The notes under the pieces: model-generated
Databases searched by the model: none
Told to the model about the DNA's origin: nothing
Seen by the model: the letters and a program-made list of their open reading frames with translations, nothing else
Origin: Paracoccaceae bacterium
GTDB taxonomy: Bacteria > Pseudomonadota > Alphaproteobacteria > Rhodobacterales > Rhodobacteraceae
Direction of reading: 5' to 3'
DNA length: 64,000 nucleotides
Assembly: GCA_024636555.1 (NCBI GenBank)
Contig: JAGXGW010000056.1
Location: 54,849 to 118,848, forward strand
Position numbers and translations under genes: made by a program
Shown here: in pieces, positions 25,996-34,742 of the stretch
Layout of the letters: every line of letters begins with the position of its first letter
How positions within the stretch are numbered: position 1 is the stretch's first letter

Positions 25996-26790
25996 TCAGC
26001 CAAGCAGTCGGCCGATCATGGCGCTGTCCTTGTCGGCCAACGCGTCAATCACATCGAAGTGGTGCAACCCGTCATCGACCACATGCCCGCAGCCCCAAGC
26101 CTCGGCCAGCCAGCGTGCCTGATCCAGAAAGGCCGGGCGTTCATCTGCCCCGACCCAGACTGTGACAGGCACCGGCAAACGGTTCTGCATCATGATCGGG
26201 CTTTCCGCGAAGGCCGCATCGTCATCCAGCCGGAAATCCGCATTCATGCTGGTGCGCAGCAAAGGCCGCAGATCGGAGACCGGAGAGATCGGCATCACAT
26301 GGCGCAACCGCGCGGCCACGTGATCCGGCAAACGCCCCGGCTCCAGCATCCGCGCCACCAGATGGCCGCCTGCAGAATGGCCCGCCAATACGATCGGACC
26401 AGCCACCATATCCGCCGCCGTGGTCACCGCCTGCGCGATCTGGGCCGTGATATCGGCGATTCGCACCTGCGGGCACAGATCATAGGAGGGCATGGCCACC
26501 GCCCAGCCCCGCGACAGCGCGCCTGCGGCCAGATGCGACCAGACGCTTTTGTCAAAGCGCAGCCAGTAACCGCCATGCACGAAAATCATCAATCCCTGCG
26601 CCGCGCCGCCGGGATGGAACAGATCGAACCGCTGGCGCGCCGTTTCGCCATAGGACAGGTCGAGATCCGCCAGACCCTGCTCCAGCAGGCCCTCGCGCAG
26701 GCCTGCGGCAAGGCGCTCCCATCTGGGCGGATACGCGGCAGACCCCGGAATATGCGCTGCATTCGCATAGGCATCGTCAAGCTCGGCCAT
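25996..26790 (-). CDS. Alpha/beta-hydrolase esterase
   Basis: A 264-residue cytoplasmic hydrolase with the oxyanion-hole motif HGGYW near residue 73, the nucleophile elbow GHSAGGH near residue 138, an acid in the WVGADERP region and the catalytic His in DDGLHHFDVI near residue 249. The layout resembles the kynurenine formamidase/BD-FAE carboxylesterase group. No kynurenine genes are nearby, so only an esterase role is supported. I start at ATG 26790; a TTG two codons earlier is possible. Confidence 0.82.
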   Translation of the reverse strand: MAELDDAYANAAHIPGSAAYPPRWERLAAGLREGLLEQGLADLDLSYGETARQRFDLFHPGGAAQGLMIFVHGGYWLRFDKSVWSHLAAGALSRGWAVAMPSYDLCPQVRIADITAQIAQAVTTAADMVAGPIVLAGHSAGGHLVARMLEPGRLPDHVAARLRHVMPISPVSDLRPLLRTSMNADFRLDDDAAFAESPIMMQNRLPVPVTVWVGADERPAFLDQARWLAEAWGCGHVVDDGLHHFDVIDALADKDSAMIGRLLG

Positions 26791-26870
26791 CCACAATCTC
26801 CCTTGGTGCTCTGGACAAGACTAGCCCCAGATGGTTTGCCTATACCATATGCGAATTGGAGGATTCAGCC

Positions 26871-28349
26871 ATGCTGGACAGCAAAACAGATCTGAAATCC
26901 CTGCTCAAAGACCCGTCACTGCTGGCCGAGCAGGCCTATATCGATGGCAAATGGGTGGACAGCGACAGCGGCGCGACATTCGAGGTCACGAACCCAGCGC
27001 GCGGCGATGTCATCGCCAACGTCGCCGATCTGAGCCGCGCCCAGGTCGCCAAGGCCATTGCCGCTGCGGAGAAAGCACAAAAGGAATGGGCCAAGCAGAC
27101 CGGCAAGGAGCGCGCCACGATCCTGCGCCGCTGGTTCGATCTGATGATCGAGAATACCGATGATCTGGCCGTTATCCTGACCGCCGAACAGGGCAAGCCG
27201 CTGGCCGAAGCGAAGGGCGAGATCGCCTATGGTGCCGCTTTCATCGAGTTTTTCGCAGAGGAGGCCAAGCGCATCTACGGCGAGACCATCCCCGGCCACC
27301 AGCGTGACAAGCGGATCACCGTGATCAAGCAGCCCATCGGTGTGGCGGCCTCGATCACGCCGTGGAACTTTCCTACCGCGATGATCACCCGCAAGGTGGC
27401 CCCTGCGCTGGCCGCAGGTTGCGGCTTTGTCGCGCGCCCCTCCGAGCTGACACCGCTTTCGGCGCTGGCCATGGGTGTGCTGGCGGAACGCGCGGGCATT
27501 CCCGCAGGTGTGCTGAACATCGTGACCACCACAGATGCCTCCGAGACCGGCAAGGAATTCTGCGAGAACCCCACCGTCCGCAAACTCAGCTTTACCGGAT
27601 CGACCAATGTCGGGCGCATCCTGCTGCGTCAGGCCGCCGATCAGGTGATGAAATGCTCGATGGAACTGGGTGGCAACGCGCCGTTCATCGTCTTCGACGA
27701 TGCCGATCTGGATGCCGCTGTCGAAGGTGCCATCATGTGCAAGTTCCGCAACAACGGGCAGACCTGCGTATGCGCCAACCGCATCTACGTGCAGGCCGGG
27801 ATCTATGATGCCTTTGCCGCCAAGCTGAAAGAGGCGGTCGGCAAGCTCAAGGTCGGTGACGGCCTCGAGGATGGCACCACCCTTGGCCCGTTGATCAATG
27901 CAGCCGCGATCAAGAAGGTGCAAAGCCACGTGGCCGATGCCACCTCCAAGGGCGGCACGGTCATCATGGGCGGCGACCCTGTGCAGGGACCGGGCAACTT
28001 CCTGACGCCAACCATCGTGACAGGCGCCACCCGCGAGATGACCGTCGCGACCGAAGAAACCTTCGGCCCCTTCGCGCCTCTCTTCAAGTTCGACGATGTC
28101 GACGAGGTGATCGAACTGGCCAATGACACGATCTTCGGCCTTGCCGCCTATTTCTATGCCCGCGATCTGAGCCGCGTCTATAAAGTGGCCGAAGCGCTGG
28201 AATACGGGATCGTCGGTGTGAATACCGGCATCATCTCGACCGAGGTCGCCCCCTTCGGCGGCGTCAAGCAATCCGGCCTTGGCCGCGAAGGCAGCCGCCA
28301 CGGTATCGAGGATTATCTCGAGATGAAATACATCTGCATGGCGGTCTAG
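26871..28349 (+). CDS. gabD: NAD(P)-dependent succinate-semialdehyde dehydrogenase
   Basis: The 492-residue aldehyde dehydrogenase shows cofactor-binding ITPWNFPTAMITRKVAPALA near residue 168, LSFTGSTNVGR near residue 243, the general-base Glu in MELGGNAPF and the catalytic Cys in NNGQTCVCANR near residue 300. The second Cys two residues later occurs in bacterial GabD. The C-terminal PFGGVKQSGLGREGS also fits. It oxidises succinic semialdehyde to succinate in GABA breakdown. GGAGG lies 8 bases before the ATG. gabT and gabR are not in the window. Confidence 0.88.
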   Translation: MLDSKTDLKSLLKDPSLLAEQAYIDGKWVDSDSGATFEVTNPARGDVIANVADLSRAQVAKAIAAAEKAQKEWAKQTGKERATILRRWFDLMIENTDDLAVILTAEQGKPLAEAKGEIAYGAAFIEFFAEEAKRIYGETIPGHQRDKRITVIKQPIGVAASITPWNFPTAMITRKVAPALAAGCGFVARPSELTPLSALAMGVLAERAGIPAGVLNIVTTTDASETGKEFCENPTVRKLSFTGSTNVGRILLRQAADQVMKCSMELGGNAPFIVFDDADLDAAVEGAIMCKFRNNGQTCVCANRIYVQAGIYDAFAAKLKEAVGKLKVGDGLEDGTTLGPLINAAAIKKVQSHVADATSKGGTVIMGGDPVQGPGNFLTPTIVTGATREMTVATEETFGPFAPLFKFDDVDEVIELANDTIFGLAAYFYARDLSRVYKVAEALEYGIVGVNTGIISTEVAPFGGVKQSGLGREGSRHGIEDYLEMKYICMAV

Positions 28350-28421
28350 CTTTGCGGCTACGGCCGTTCAGATGGCGGCCAACCCGCCACTGCGCGCCAG
28401 TTCAGCACCGGACGTCAAACT

Positions 28422-28449
28422 GCCCCCTGCGACACTGCAGGGGGCTTTT
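28422..28449 (+). terminator. Intrinsic terminator after gabD
   Basis: Perfect 9-bp stem GCCCCCTGC / GCAGGGGGC with a 6-base loop, followed by TTTT. It lies 73 bases after the gabD stop and 15 bases before the next start codon. Confidence 0.85.
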
Positions 28450-28464
28450 CATATCAGAGTCCCC

Positions 28465-28905
28465 ATGACGCCATTTGCCGCCTATACCACGCTGTTCGTC
28501 AGCGCCTTTACATCGGCCACCTTGCTGCCCGGATCGTCCGAGGCGGTGCTGCTGGGGTTTCTGGTGGCGCGCATCGGTGATCCGGTCACGCTTGTCCTCG
28601 TGGCCCTCGGGGGCAACCTGCTTGGCTCGCTCGTGTCCTTTGGCATGGGGCGCTACGCCGCCGCGTTCCGGGACCGGCGGTGGTTTCCCGTCTCGCCCGT
28701 ACAATATGCGCGGGCCGAGCTGTGGTATGCGCGCTATGGCCGCTGGACCCTCTTGATGGCTTGGGTGCCTGTGATCGGTGATCCGCTGACTGTCGTGGCG
28801 GGCGCGATGCGGGCGCAATTGCTCTTTGCCATCCTGCTGATCGGTTTGGGAAAGTTTGGCCGCTATGTGTTTGTCGCAGGTGGCTACACCTTGTGGGCAG
28901 CCTGA
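28465..28905 (+). CDS. YqaA/DedA-like small membrane protein
   Basis: A 146-residue protein with about four membrane helices of the SNARE-associated/DedA-related YqaA group: TSATLLPGSSEAVLLGFLVA near the start, GGNLLGSLVSFGMGRY, and the C-terminal helix with GLGKFGRYVFVAGGYTLWAA. DedA relatives act in membrane homeostasis and lipid flipping; the job of YqaA is not settled. It begins right after the gabD terminator, so it needs its own promoter or reads from within the terminator region. Confidence 0.78.
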   Translation: MTPFAAYTTLFVSAFTSATLLPGSSEAVLLGFLVARIGDPVTLVLVALGGNLLGSLVSFGMGRYAAAFRDRRWFPVSPVQYARAELWYARYGRWTLLMAWVPVIGDPLTVVAGAMRAQLLFAILLIGLGKFGRYVFVAGGYTLWAA

Positions 28906-28917
28906 CCCGCGCGGCGT

Positions 28918-28942
28918 GAAAGGCCCGCGAGGATCGCGGGCC
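28918..28942. terminator. Two-way terminator between YqaA-like and hsp20 genes
   Basis: Stem GGCCCGCGA / TCGCGGGCC (28922-28942) with a 3-base loop. On the minus strand it is followed by TTTCAC. It serves the convergent gene ends on both sides. Confidence 0.7.
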
Positions 28943-28962
28943 AGTGCAGCAAGCGGATGCTG

Positions 28963-29442
28963 TCAGTTGACTGCTTTGGCGTCCACCACATCCTTGTCCG
29001 ACAATTGCTTGGTCTGTGTCCGGGCGATCTCGATTCGGCGGGGTTTCAGCACTTCGGGGATCTCGCGCACCAGATCGATATGCAGCATACCGTCAGCATG
29101 GGCCGCTCCGGTCACACGCACGTGGTCTGCCAGGGTGAACCGACGCTCGAACGCGCGGTTCGCGATACCGCGATGCAGGTAGGTCCGGTTTTCCTCGTCC
29201 TCGTCAGCCTTGCGCGCCGCAACGACAAGCACGCTTTCCTTGACCTCGACGCTCAGGTCGTCCGCCGCAAAACCTGCCACGGCAATCGAGATGCGATAGG
29301 CATTCTCGGCGGTTTTTTCGATATTATAAGGGGGGTAGGTTGGCTGCGGCAGGTCACTGGTGAACACGCGGTCCATCAGGTCCGCGATCTGGTCAAAGCC
29401 TACGGTTGCACGATAAAGCGGTGCAAGATCAAAGTTTCGCAT
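28963..29442 (-). CDS. Hsp20-family small heat-shock chaperone
   Basis: The 159-residue product has an alpha-crystallin domain from about residue 35 to 130. It begins with the IbpA-like FDQIADLMDRVF and PPYNIEKTAENAYRISIAVA, includes YLHRGIANRAFERRFTLADH, and ends with the I-x-I-like RRIEIA. It holds unfolding proteins in a refoldable state during heat stress. The SD GGAGGA is 6 bases from the ATG and lies in a ROSE-like hairpin; an RpoH-type promoter precedes it. Confidence 0.93.
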   Translation of the reverse strand: MRNFDLAPLYRATVGFDQIADLMDRVFTSDLPQPTYPPYNIEKTAENAYRISIAVAGFAADDLSVEVKESVLVVAARKADEDEENRTYLHRGIANRAFERRFTLADHVRVTGAAHADGMLHIDLVREIPEVLKPRRIEIARTQTKQLSDKDVVDAKAVN

Positions 29443-29529
29443 GGGTCATCCTCCATCTGAGCGATACCAAAATCACCCTCCCATTCGGGACGGGCTGTTG
29501 CCGCGAGGCCCTTCAGTGGCACCCCGCAA
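29443..29529 (-). ncRNA. ROSE-like RNA thermometer in the hsp20 leader
   Basis: The leader ends with ATCGCTC-AGATG-GAGGAT (29448-29465 on the minus strand). The arms AUC-(G)-CUC and GAGGAU pair fully except for one bulged G, hiding the Shine-Dalgarno. UCGCU with a bulged G opposite the SD is the hallmark U-Y-GCU of ROSE elements. A second stem, CCC-G-TCCC / GGGAGGG, lies upstream in the leader. Opening on heating would allow hsp20 translation. The call is structural reasoning without a covariance search. Confidence 0.7.
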
Positions 29530-29535
29530 ATGCGG

Positions 29536-29564
29536 ATGTGGGGAGCGATCAGATTGCTGTCAAG
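29536..29564 (-). promoter_or_regulatory. RpoH (sigma-32)-type promoter of hsp20
   Basis: On the minus strand CTTGACA, 14 bases, then CCCCACAT. This is very close to the heat-shock sigma consensus CTTGAAA-N13-15-CCCCATNT. It predicts a leader of about 85 bases. Confidence 0.75.
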
Positions 29565-29580
29565 AGGAGGGAAACACGGT

Positions 29581-30426
29581 TTACGGCCGGACGAATTTGG
29601 CCCCGATATCGCGTTTGACATCGCCCGGCGCGATACGGTTCACATCCGGTGACGCATGCAGGAACACGCCGTCACCAGCCGCAAGCTGCGCCCTGAGCCG
29701 TGACAACGGCTCTTGCAACTGGGTGCCGAGTGCAACCTTGTTGCCGCGCATTTCAGCCTTGGCTGAGACGACGGACACGATCCGCACCCCGTCCTCCCCG
29801 AACGAGAAGATCGGCGCGCCGGAAGACCCGAAATCGACAGAACAGGACATGATCATGATTCCCTCCTGTTGGCCCAAAACCACACACATCTCCTGCAAGG
29901 AAGGTGCATCCGCGCGATCATAGGCATAGGAGACAACCCCGACACGGTCACCCGTACGCGGGCGATGATCTGTCTGGAACGGCACAACCGACGTCGTGCG
30001 AATCGGCTGCTGCAATTCCAGAAGCGCCACGTCGTTGCGCACGCGGGCCGAGACAACCTCGCCATCAAAGACATAATCAGGGTCGATCACGGCGCGGCGC
30101 ACCCAGCGGTACGCCTCCGCACGGCCATTGCGCCAACCGGCGCGGAACTCGATCTTGTTGTGGTCGATCCGCTCGCCAGTGTGGCGGTCAAACAGGCAAT
30201 GCGCTGCGGTCAGCACCAGATCAGGGGCGATCAGCGACCCCGTACAAAAGCCGCGCCCGTCCACATCGAGACGCCCCACCGCTTCCCAGCCACGGGTCTG
30301 GTCGCCGGTATCCATGCGGGTCAGACGGGTATCAGCTGACCTATCCTGCGCCGATGCTTTCGGCCACGAGACGATCGCGGCAGCACAAAGAATGCCAATG
30401 GCCAAGACCAGTCCGTGTCGCATCAT
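29581..30426 (-). CDS. Secreted trypsin-like serine protease
   Basis: The 281-residue product has an N-terminal signal peptide (MMRHGLVLAIGILCAAAIVS ... ASAQ) and an S1-type chymotrypsin fold. The catalytic triad is visible as His in LTAAHCLF near residue 78, Asp in NDVALLEL near residue 132, and Ser in FGSSGAPIFS near residue 205. The usual GDSGGP is altered to GSSGAP, as in glutamyl-endopeptidase-like S1B members. It probably acts in the periplasm or outside the cell. SD GAAGAGGG precedes the paired ATGs; a GTG 15 bases upstream is possible. Confidence 0.85.
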   Translation of the reverse strand: MMRHGLVLAIGILCAAAIVSWPKASAQDRSADTRLTRMDTGDQTRGWEAVGRLDVDGRGFCTGSLIAPDLVLTAAHCLFDRHTGERIDHNKIEFRAGWRNGRAEAYRWVRRAVIDPDYVFDGEVVSARVRNDVALLELQQPIRTTSVVPFQTDHRPRTGDRVGVVSYAYDRADAPSLQEMCVVLGQQEGIMIMSCSVDFGSSGAPIFSFGEDGVRIVSVVSAKAEMRGNKVALGTQLQEPLSRLRAQLAAGDGVFLHASPDVNRIAPGDVKRDIGAKFVRP

Positions 30427-30486
30427 GCCCTCTTCATCCACGGGGGTTACCGATAGACATTCAATACGGCATAAATACGTTCAGCA

Positions 30487-31809
30487 TTAGCGCAAAATGG
30501 GTATCCGCGGCGCTCTTTTCCCCGGCGCCGTCATCGCGGGCGGTTGCGGCCCGCCGGTTGCCCAATCAAGCAGCTCGACAGTGTGGACAATCGGAAGCTC
30601 TGTGCCCGATCCGATCTGCATCATGCAGCCGATATTGCCCGCCGCAATGACATCCGGTGCCTTGGCCTCCAGCGTCTGGACCTTGCGGGCCTTGAGCTGC
30701 TTTGAAATTTCGGGTTGCATCAGATTGTAGGTGCCCGCGGATCCACAGCACAAATGGCTGTCGGCAGGCTCGACCACGGCAAAACCAGCGCGTTTCAGCA
30801 AATCCTTGGGATAGGTCTTGATCTGCTGCCCGTGCTGGAGCGAACAGGCCGCGTGATAGGCCACGGTCATGCCCTTGTCGGCCCCCTCCGGCAGATCGAG
30901 CGTCATCAGCACCTCGGAGACATCCTTTGCGATGGCCGACACCCGCGATGCATCCGTCGCAAGATCCGTGTTGCGGAACATATGGCCGTAATCCTTGACC
31001 GTGGTGCCGCAACCGCTGGTATTGATGACGATGGCGTCCAGCCCGCCATTGTCCATCTCGGCCACCCATGCACGGATATTGCGCGCGGCGGTAGCGTGGC
31101 TTTCGGCCTCTTTACCCATATGGTGGGTCAGGGCGCCGCAACAGCCCTGCCCTTCGGCGATCACCACATCACAGCCATGGCGTTGCAACAGCCGGATGGT
31201 TGCGTCGTTGATATCGGTGTTCAGCGCACGCTGGGCGCATCCCGTCATCAGCGCCACACGCTTGCGGCGCGCGCCTTTAGCCGCAAATGTCTGCGGATCA
31301 TCGTTGCGACTAACCGGCGGGATCACCTTCGGGGCCATCTCCAGCATCGCGCGCAGGCGCGCATCCGGCATCAGCCGCGCGAAAGGCCGCCCGATCTTGG
31401 CCCCCAGTAGCGCCACGCGGAACCGCATCGGATAGGGCAGGATACGCGCCAGCACCCAACGCAACAAACGGTCCGACAGCGGGCGCTTGTAATGCTCCTC
31501 GATATAGGTGCGGGCGTGATCGACAAGATGCATGTAATGCACGCCCGAGGGGCAGGTCGTCATGCAGGCCAGACAGGACAGGCAACGGTCGATATGCTTG
31601 ACCGTCTTCGAATCTGGAACCCGCTCGTTCTCCAGCATATCCTTGATCAGATAGATCCGCCCGCGCGGGCTGTCCAACTCGTCGCCCAGAATCTGGTAGG
31701 TCGGGCAGGTTGCCGTACAGAAGCCGCAGTGCACACAGGACCGCAGGATCTGGTTTGACCGTGCGATGGCGGGATCTTTCAACTGGTCGGGTGTAAATGT
31801 CGTTTGCAT
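30487..31809 (-). CDS. glcF: Glycolate oxidase iron-sulfur subunit
   Basis: The 440-residue product has two N-terminal [4Fe-4S] motifs, CVHCGFCTATCPTY near residue 26 and CLSCLACMTTCPSG near residue 78, and two later CCG domains (GCCGALTHH and HLCCGSAGTYN). This is the GlcF architecture. It takes electrons from the FAD subunits GlcD/GlcE while glycolate is oxidised to glyoxylate and passes them to the quinone pool. It ends the glcD-glcE-x-glcF operon and starts 1 base after the small membrane protein gene. Confidence 0.93.
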   Translation of the reverse strand: MQTTFTPDQLKDPAIARSNQILRSCVHCGFCTATCPTYQILGDELDSPRGRIYLIKDMLENERVPDSKTVKHIDRCLSCLACMTTCPSGVHYMHLVDHARTYIEEHYKRPLSDRLLRWVLARILPYPMRFRVALLGAKIGRPFARLMPDARLRAMLEMAPKVIPPVSRNDDPQTFAAKGARRKRVALMTGCAQRALNTDINDATIRLLQRHGCDVVIAEGQGCCGALTHHMGKEAESHATAARNIRAWVAEMDNGGLDAIVINTSGCGTTVKDYGHMFRNTDLATDASRVSAIAKDVSEVLMTLDLPEGADKGMTVAYHAACSLQHGQQIKTYPKDLLKRAGFAVVEPADSHLCCGSAGTYNLMQPEISKQLKARKVQTLEAKAPDVIAAGNIGCMMQIGSGTELPIVHTVELLDWATGGPQPPAMTAPGKRAPRIPILR

Positions 31810-31810
31810 G

Positions 31811-32128
31811 TCAGTTCCCCGCCACTGCGTTCAAGAATGCCGATATCGCAACCAGTATGACCACGGCGGCAAGTGCATAGCCCCAAACGGGCAGGCGCGG
31901 GCCGAGAATCCGGTGGGTTAGATGCGCCAGGGCAGCCAGTGCGACACCGGGGGCCGCCATCAGCACATAGCTGCCTGTCAGCCCCTGCCCACCGACCCCG
32001 CCGGATGCGAACCACAGCACAAGCAAAAGCACTGCCGTCACGCCGATACCCGTTGCCGCCGGCCGTCCCGGTGGCAAAAGACACAAGGACAGGGCCAGGA
32101 CGACCGGCACGATAAGGACCACGATCAT
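31811..32128 (-). CDS. Small four-helix membrane protein in the glc operon
   Basis: A 105-residue, very hydrophobic protein with about four membrane helices, starting MIVVLIVPVVLALSLCLLPP and ending AISAFLNAVAGN. Its ATG overlaps the glcE stop (ATGA), and glcF follows after 1 base, so it is embedded in the glycolate oxidase operon. I do not know a named family. A membrane partner for the GlcDEF complex, which lacks membrane helices, is a reasonable inference. A transport role is less likely at this size. Confidence 0.75.
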   Translation of the reverse strand: MIVVLIVPVVLALSLCLLPPGRPAATGIGVTAVLLLVLWFASGGVGGQGLTGSYVLMAAPGVALAALAHLTHRILGPRLPVWGYALAAVVILVAISAFLNAVAGN

Positions 32129-33240
32129 GACGCGGCAACCTGCGCCGGTACGCCCCCGGCAGCAAAGATACCGCGCGGATCGAATTTGGCGCGCAGGCCA
32201 GCGGACAAGGCCGCCAGCGCCGGGGCTTCGGGTTGCTCGATCGGCAGGCGCGCCAGGGTTGCCGCATCGGCGCGCAGCAACGTGGCGTGGCCTGCAAACG
32301 GCGCGATCCGCGCCCGCAGGTCGGTGCCGGGGGCCATCCGCAACCAGACGAGCCCGCCGCCCCAATCGTAAAGCACGGCCTCGGCCCCCGCGCGGGACAC
32401 AATGCCCGGCGCATCGCTTGGCTTGACCGACAGCCGCCAGATATCGCCCTCTGCCCCGTGGAACGGAGCCACATCCCGGATCTCGGTCCAGCGCTGCGTG
32501 CTCTGCTCGATCTCGCCACCCAGCATCCCGCGCAGTTTCTCCGCACGGTAGGCGACCGATCCGGCAAATCCCTCGATCCGCAGGAACGTGCCTTGACCGG
32601 GCCAATGCGCGGCACCGCTGACCTCGAAAGGTGAGCCCAGCGCCTGCGCCATGGCATGGACCGCAGCCGCGTCATCAAGGTCCGGCAGGGCCAGCGTGAC
32701 TGTCATCTCCGGCAATGGCAGCACCTTGAAGGCAACCTCGCTGATCACACCCAACTGCCCGCGCGATCCCGCCATCAGCTTGACCAGATCATAACCGGTG
32801 ACATTCTTCATCACCCGCCCGCCGTTCTTGAGAATGCGCCCCATCCCGTCGACAAAGCGCACACCCAGCAGAAAATCCCGCGCAGCACCGACCTGAATGC
32901 GGCGGGGGCCGCTGACGTTGGCGGCAAACACGCCCCCGATCGTCGGGGTTCCGGTCGTTCCCAGCAAGGCGCGGTGATCCATCGGCTCGAATGCAAGGCG
33001 CTGCTTTTCGGCGGCAAGCGCGGCCTCGATCTTGTCCAGCGGCGTTCCGGCCTGCGCCACCAGCGTCAGTGACCCAGGCTCATAGAGCGTGATCCCGTCA
33101 AGCCCGGTTGAAGACAGGCCTGCGCTGTCCTGATCCGGCAAGACAGATCGCGTCCCGCCGCCCATGATCCGCAGCGGCCGGTTTGCACCCACCACCATCT
33201 CGGCCAGCTCAGCCTCTGTCCGCGGTGTCAGCATCTTCAT
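32125..33240 (-). CDS. glcE: Glycolate oxidase FAD-binding subunit
   Basis: The 371-residue product carries one FAD-binding PCMH domain in its N-terminal half: PLRIMGGGTRSVLP near residue 28, GTPTIGGVFAANVSGPRRI near residue 100, and VMKNVTGYDLVKLMAGSRGQ near residue 145. The short C-terminal part fits GlcE rather than GlcD. It forms the glycolate dehydrogenase with GlcD and GlcF. It follows glcD after a 49-base spacer with a GC-rich hairpin. Confidence 0.92.
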   Translation of the reverse strand: MKMLTPRTEAELAEMVVGANRPLRIMGGGTRSVLPDQDSAGLSSTGLDGITLYEPGSLTLVAQAGTPLDKIEAALAAEKQRLAFEPMDHRALLGTTGTPTIGGVFAANVSGPRRIQVGAARDFLLGVRFVDGMGRILKNGGRVMKNVTGYDLVKLMAGSRGQLGVISEVAFKVLPLPEMTVTLALPDLDDAAAVHAMAQALGSPFEVSGAAHWPGQGTFLRIEGFAGSVAYRAEKLRGMLGGEIEQSTQRWTEIRDVAPFHGAEGDIWRLSVKPSDAPGIVSRAGAEAVLYDWGGGLVWLRMAPGTDLRARIAPFAGHATLLRADAATLARLPIEQPEAPALAALSAGLRAKFDPRGIFAAGGVPAQVAAS

Positions 33241-33245
33241 TGTTC

Positions 33246-33281
33246 CAAAAGTACTCCGGGGGTCCGGGGGCTGGCCCCCGG
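33246..33281. repeat. GC-rich hairpin repeat between glcD and glcE
   Basis: CCAAAAGTACTCCGGGGG precedes the perfect arms CCGGGGGC (33264-33271) and GCCCCCGG (33274-33281). Similar AAAAGTACTCCGGGGG-hairpin elements are familiar between Roseobacter genes. It may tune the glcD:glcE ratio. Confidence 0.6.
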
Positions 33282-33289
33282 CGTTTCGA

Positions 33290-34723
33290 TCAGGCCGCGC
33301 GCCGCGCGTCCGAGGAGGCCAGCGGAAACACCTTGGCAGGGTTCAGCAGCCATTGTGGATCGAATACATCCTTGACCGCCATCTGGATGTCCAGATCGTC
33401 GGGCGCGAATTGATCCACCATCAGGTCGCGCTTCTCGATACCCACCCCATGCTCGCCGGTCAGGCAACCGCCCACCTCGACACAGAGCTTGAGGATGTCG
33501 GCACCGAAAGCCTCGCAAAGCTCCAGATCGCCCGGCTTGTTCGCGTCGAACAGGATCAACGGATGCATGTTGCCGTCACCGGCATGAAAGACATTGCCCA
33601 CATCCAGCCCGTATTGTTTGCTCATCTCGCCGATCCGCCGCAGCACATAGGGAAGCTGGCTGACCGGAATCGTGCCATCGAGACACATATAGTCGTTGAT
33701 CTGTCCCATCGCGCCGAAGGCGGATTTGCGGCCCAGCCAGATCCGCGCGCTTTCGTCGGCGGATTTGCTTTCGCGCAACTCCACGGGGTTATGTTTGCGG
33801 GCAATGGCGATGATCTTTTCAAGCTGTTCGTCGATCTCGGCATCCGAGCCTTCGACTTCCACGATCAGCAAGGCCTCGCAATCGGGATAGCCCGCCTTGG
33901 CAAAGGCCTCTGTCGCGCGGATGCACGGGCGGTCCATGAACTCGATCGCCACCGGCAGAACGCCCGCCTTTATGATGTCGGACACGCATTCGCCCGCAAC
34001 CTCGTTGCTGTCGAACCCCATCAGCACGGGCCGCGCCCCTTCGGGCTTGCGCAGGATACGCAATGTCGCCTCGGTCACGACACCCAACTGGCCCTCCGAT
34101 CCGCAGATGACGCCGAGCAGGTCCAGCCCGCCTGCATCGAGATGCGCGCCGCCGATCTCGACCACGGTGCCATCCATCAGCACCATCGTGACGCCCATCA
34201 GGTTATTCGTCGTCACCCCGTATTTCAGGCAATGCGCGCCGCCCGAATTCATCGCGATATTGCCTGCAATGGCGCAGGCCAACTGGCTGGACGGGTCCGG
34301 CGCATAGAAGAAATCGTTTTCCTGCACGGCACCTGTCACGCTGAGATTTGTGCGCCCTGTCTGCACACGCACAAAGCGGTTCGCATAATCCGTCTCCAGC
34401 ACCTCGGTCATGCGCGCAACACCAAGGATCACGCAATCCGCCGTGGGCAAGGCGCCGCCCGCCAGCGAGGTTCCGGCCCCGCGCGGCACGACAGGCACAC
34501 CCATCTCGTTGCAAATCCGCAGGATATCCGAGACCTCCTGTGTTGTGCTGGGCAGAACAGCCACCATCGGGGGACAGCGATAGGCCGTCAGCGCATCGCA
34601 TTCATAGGCGCGCGTTTCGGCTTCGTCGTGGATCACCGCGGTTTCCGGCAACGCAGCCAGCAATCGCTCCACAAGCCGCGCTTTCTTGGCCAGGATCACC
34701 GGATTCGGGGTTGGCATTTCCAT
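33290..34723 (-). CDS. glcD: Glycolate oxidase catalytic FAD subunit
   Basis: The 477-residue product has the FAD-linked PCMH domain (VVPRGAGTSLAGGALP near residue 77, GNIAMNSGGAHCLKYGVTTN near residue 150) and a C-terminal FAD-oxidase domain. The latter includes the metal- and substrate-site stretch VFHAGDGNMHPLILFD and GGCLTGEHGVGIEKRD. It oxidises glycolate to glyoxylate. The start MEMPTPNP at 34723 follows GGAGGAG; the upstream frame extension has no start signal. D-lactate dehydrogenase relatives are similar, but glcE and glcF settle the call. Confidence 0.93.
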   Translation of the reverse strand: MEMPTPNPVILAKKARLVERLLAALPETAVIHDEAETRAYECDALTAYRCPPMVAVLPSTTQEVSDILRICNEMGVPVVPRGAGTSLAGGALPTADCVILGVARMTEVLETDYANRFVRVQTGRTNLSVTGAVQENDFFYAPDPSSQLACAIAGNIAMNSGGAHCLKYGVTTNNLMGVTMVLMDGTVVEIGGAHLDAGGLDLLGVICGSEGQLGVVTEATLRILRKPEGARPVLMGFDSNEVAGECVSDIIKAGVLPVAIEFMDRPCIRATEAFAKAGYPDCEALLIVEVEGSDAEIDEQLEKIIAIARKHNPVELRESKSADESARIWLGRKSAFGAMGQINDYMCLDGTIPVSQLPYVLRRIGEMSKQYGLDVGNVFHAGDGNMHPLILFDANKPGDLELCEAFGADILKLCVEVGGCLTGEHGVGIEKRDLMVDQFAPDDLDIQMAVKDVFDPQWLLNPAKVFPLASSDARRAA

Positions 34724-34742
34724 GATGTGGCTCCTCCTGCGT

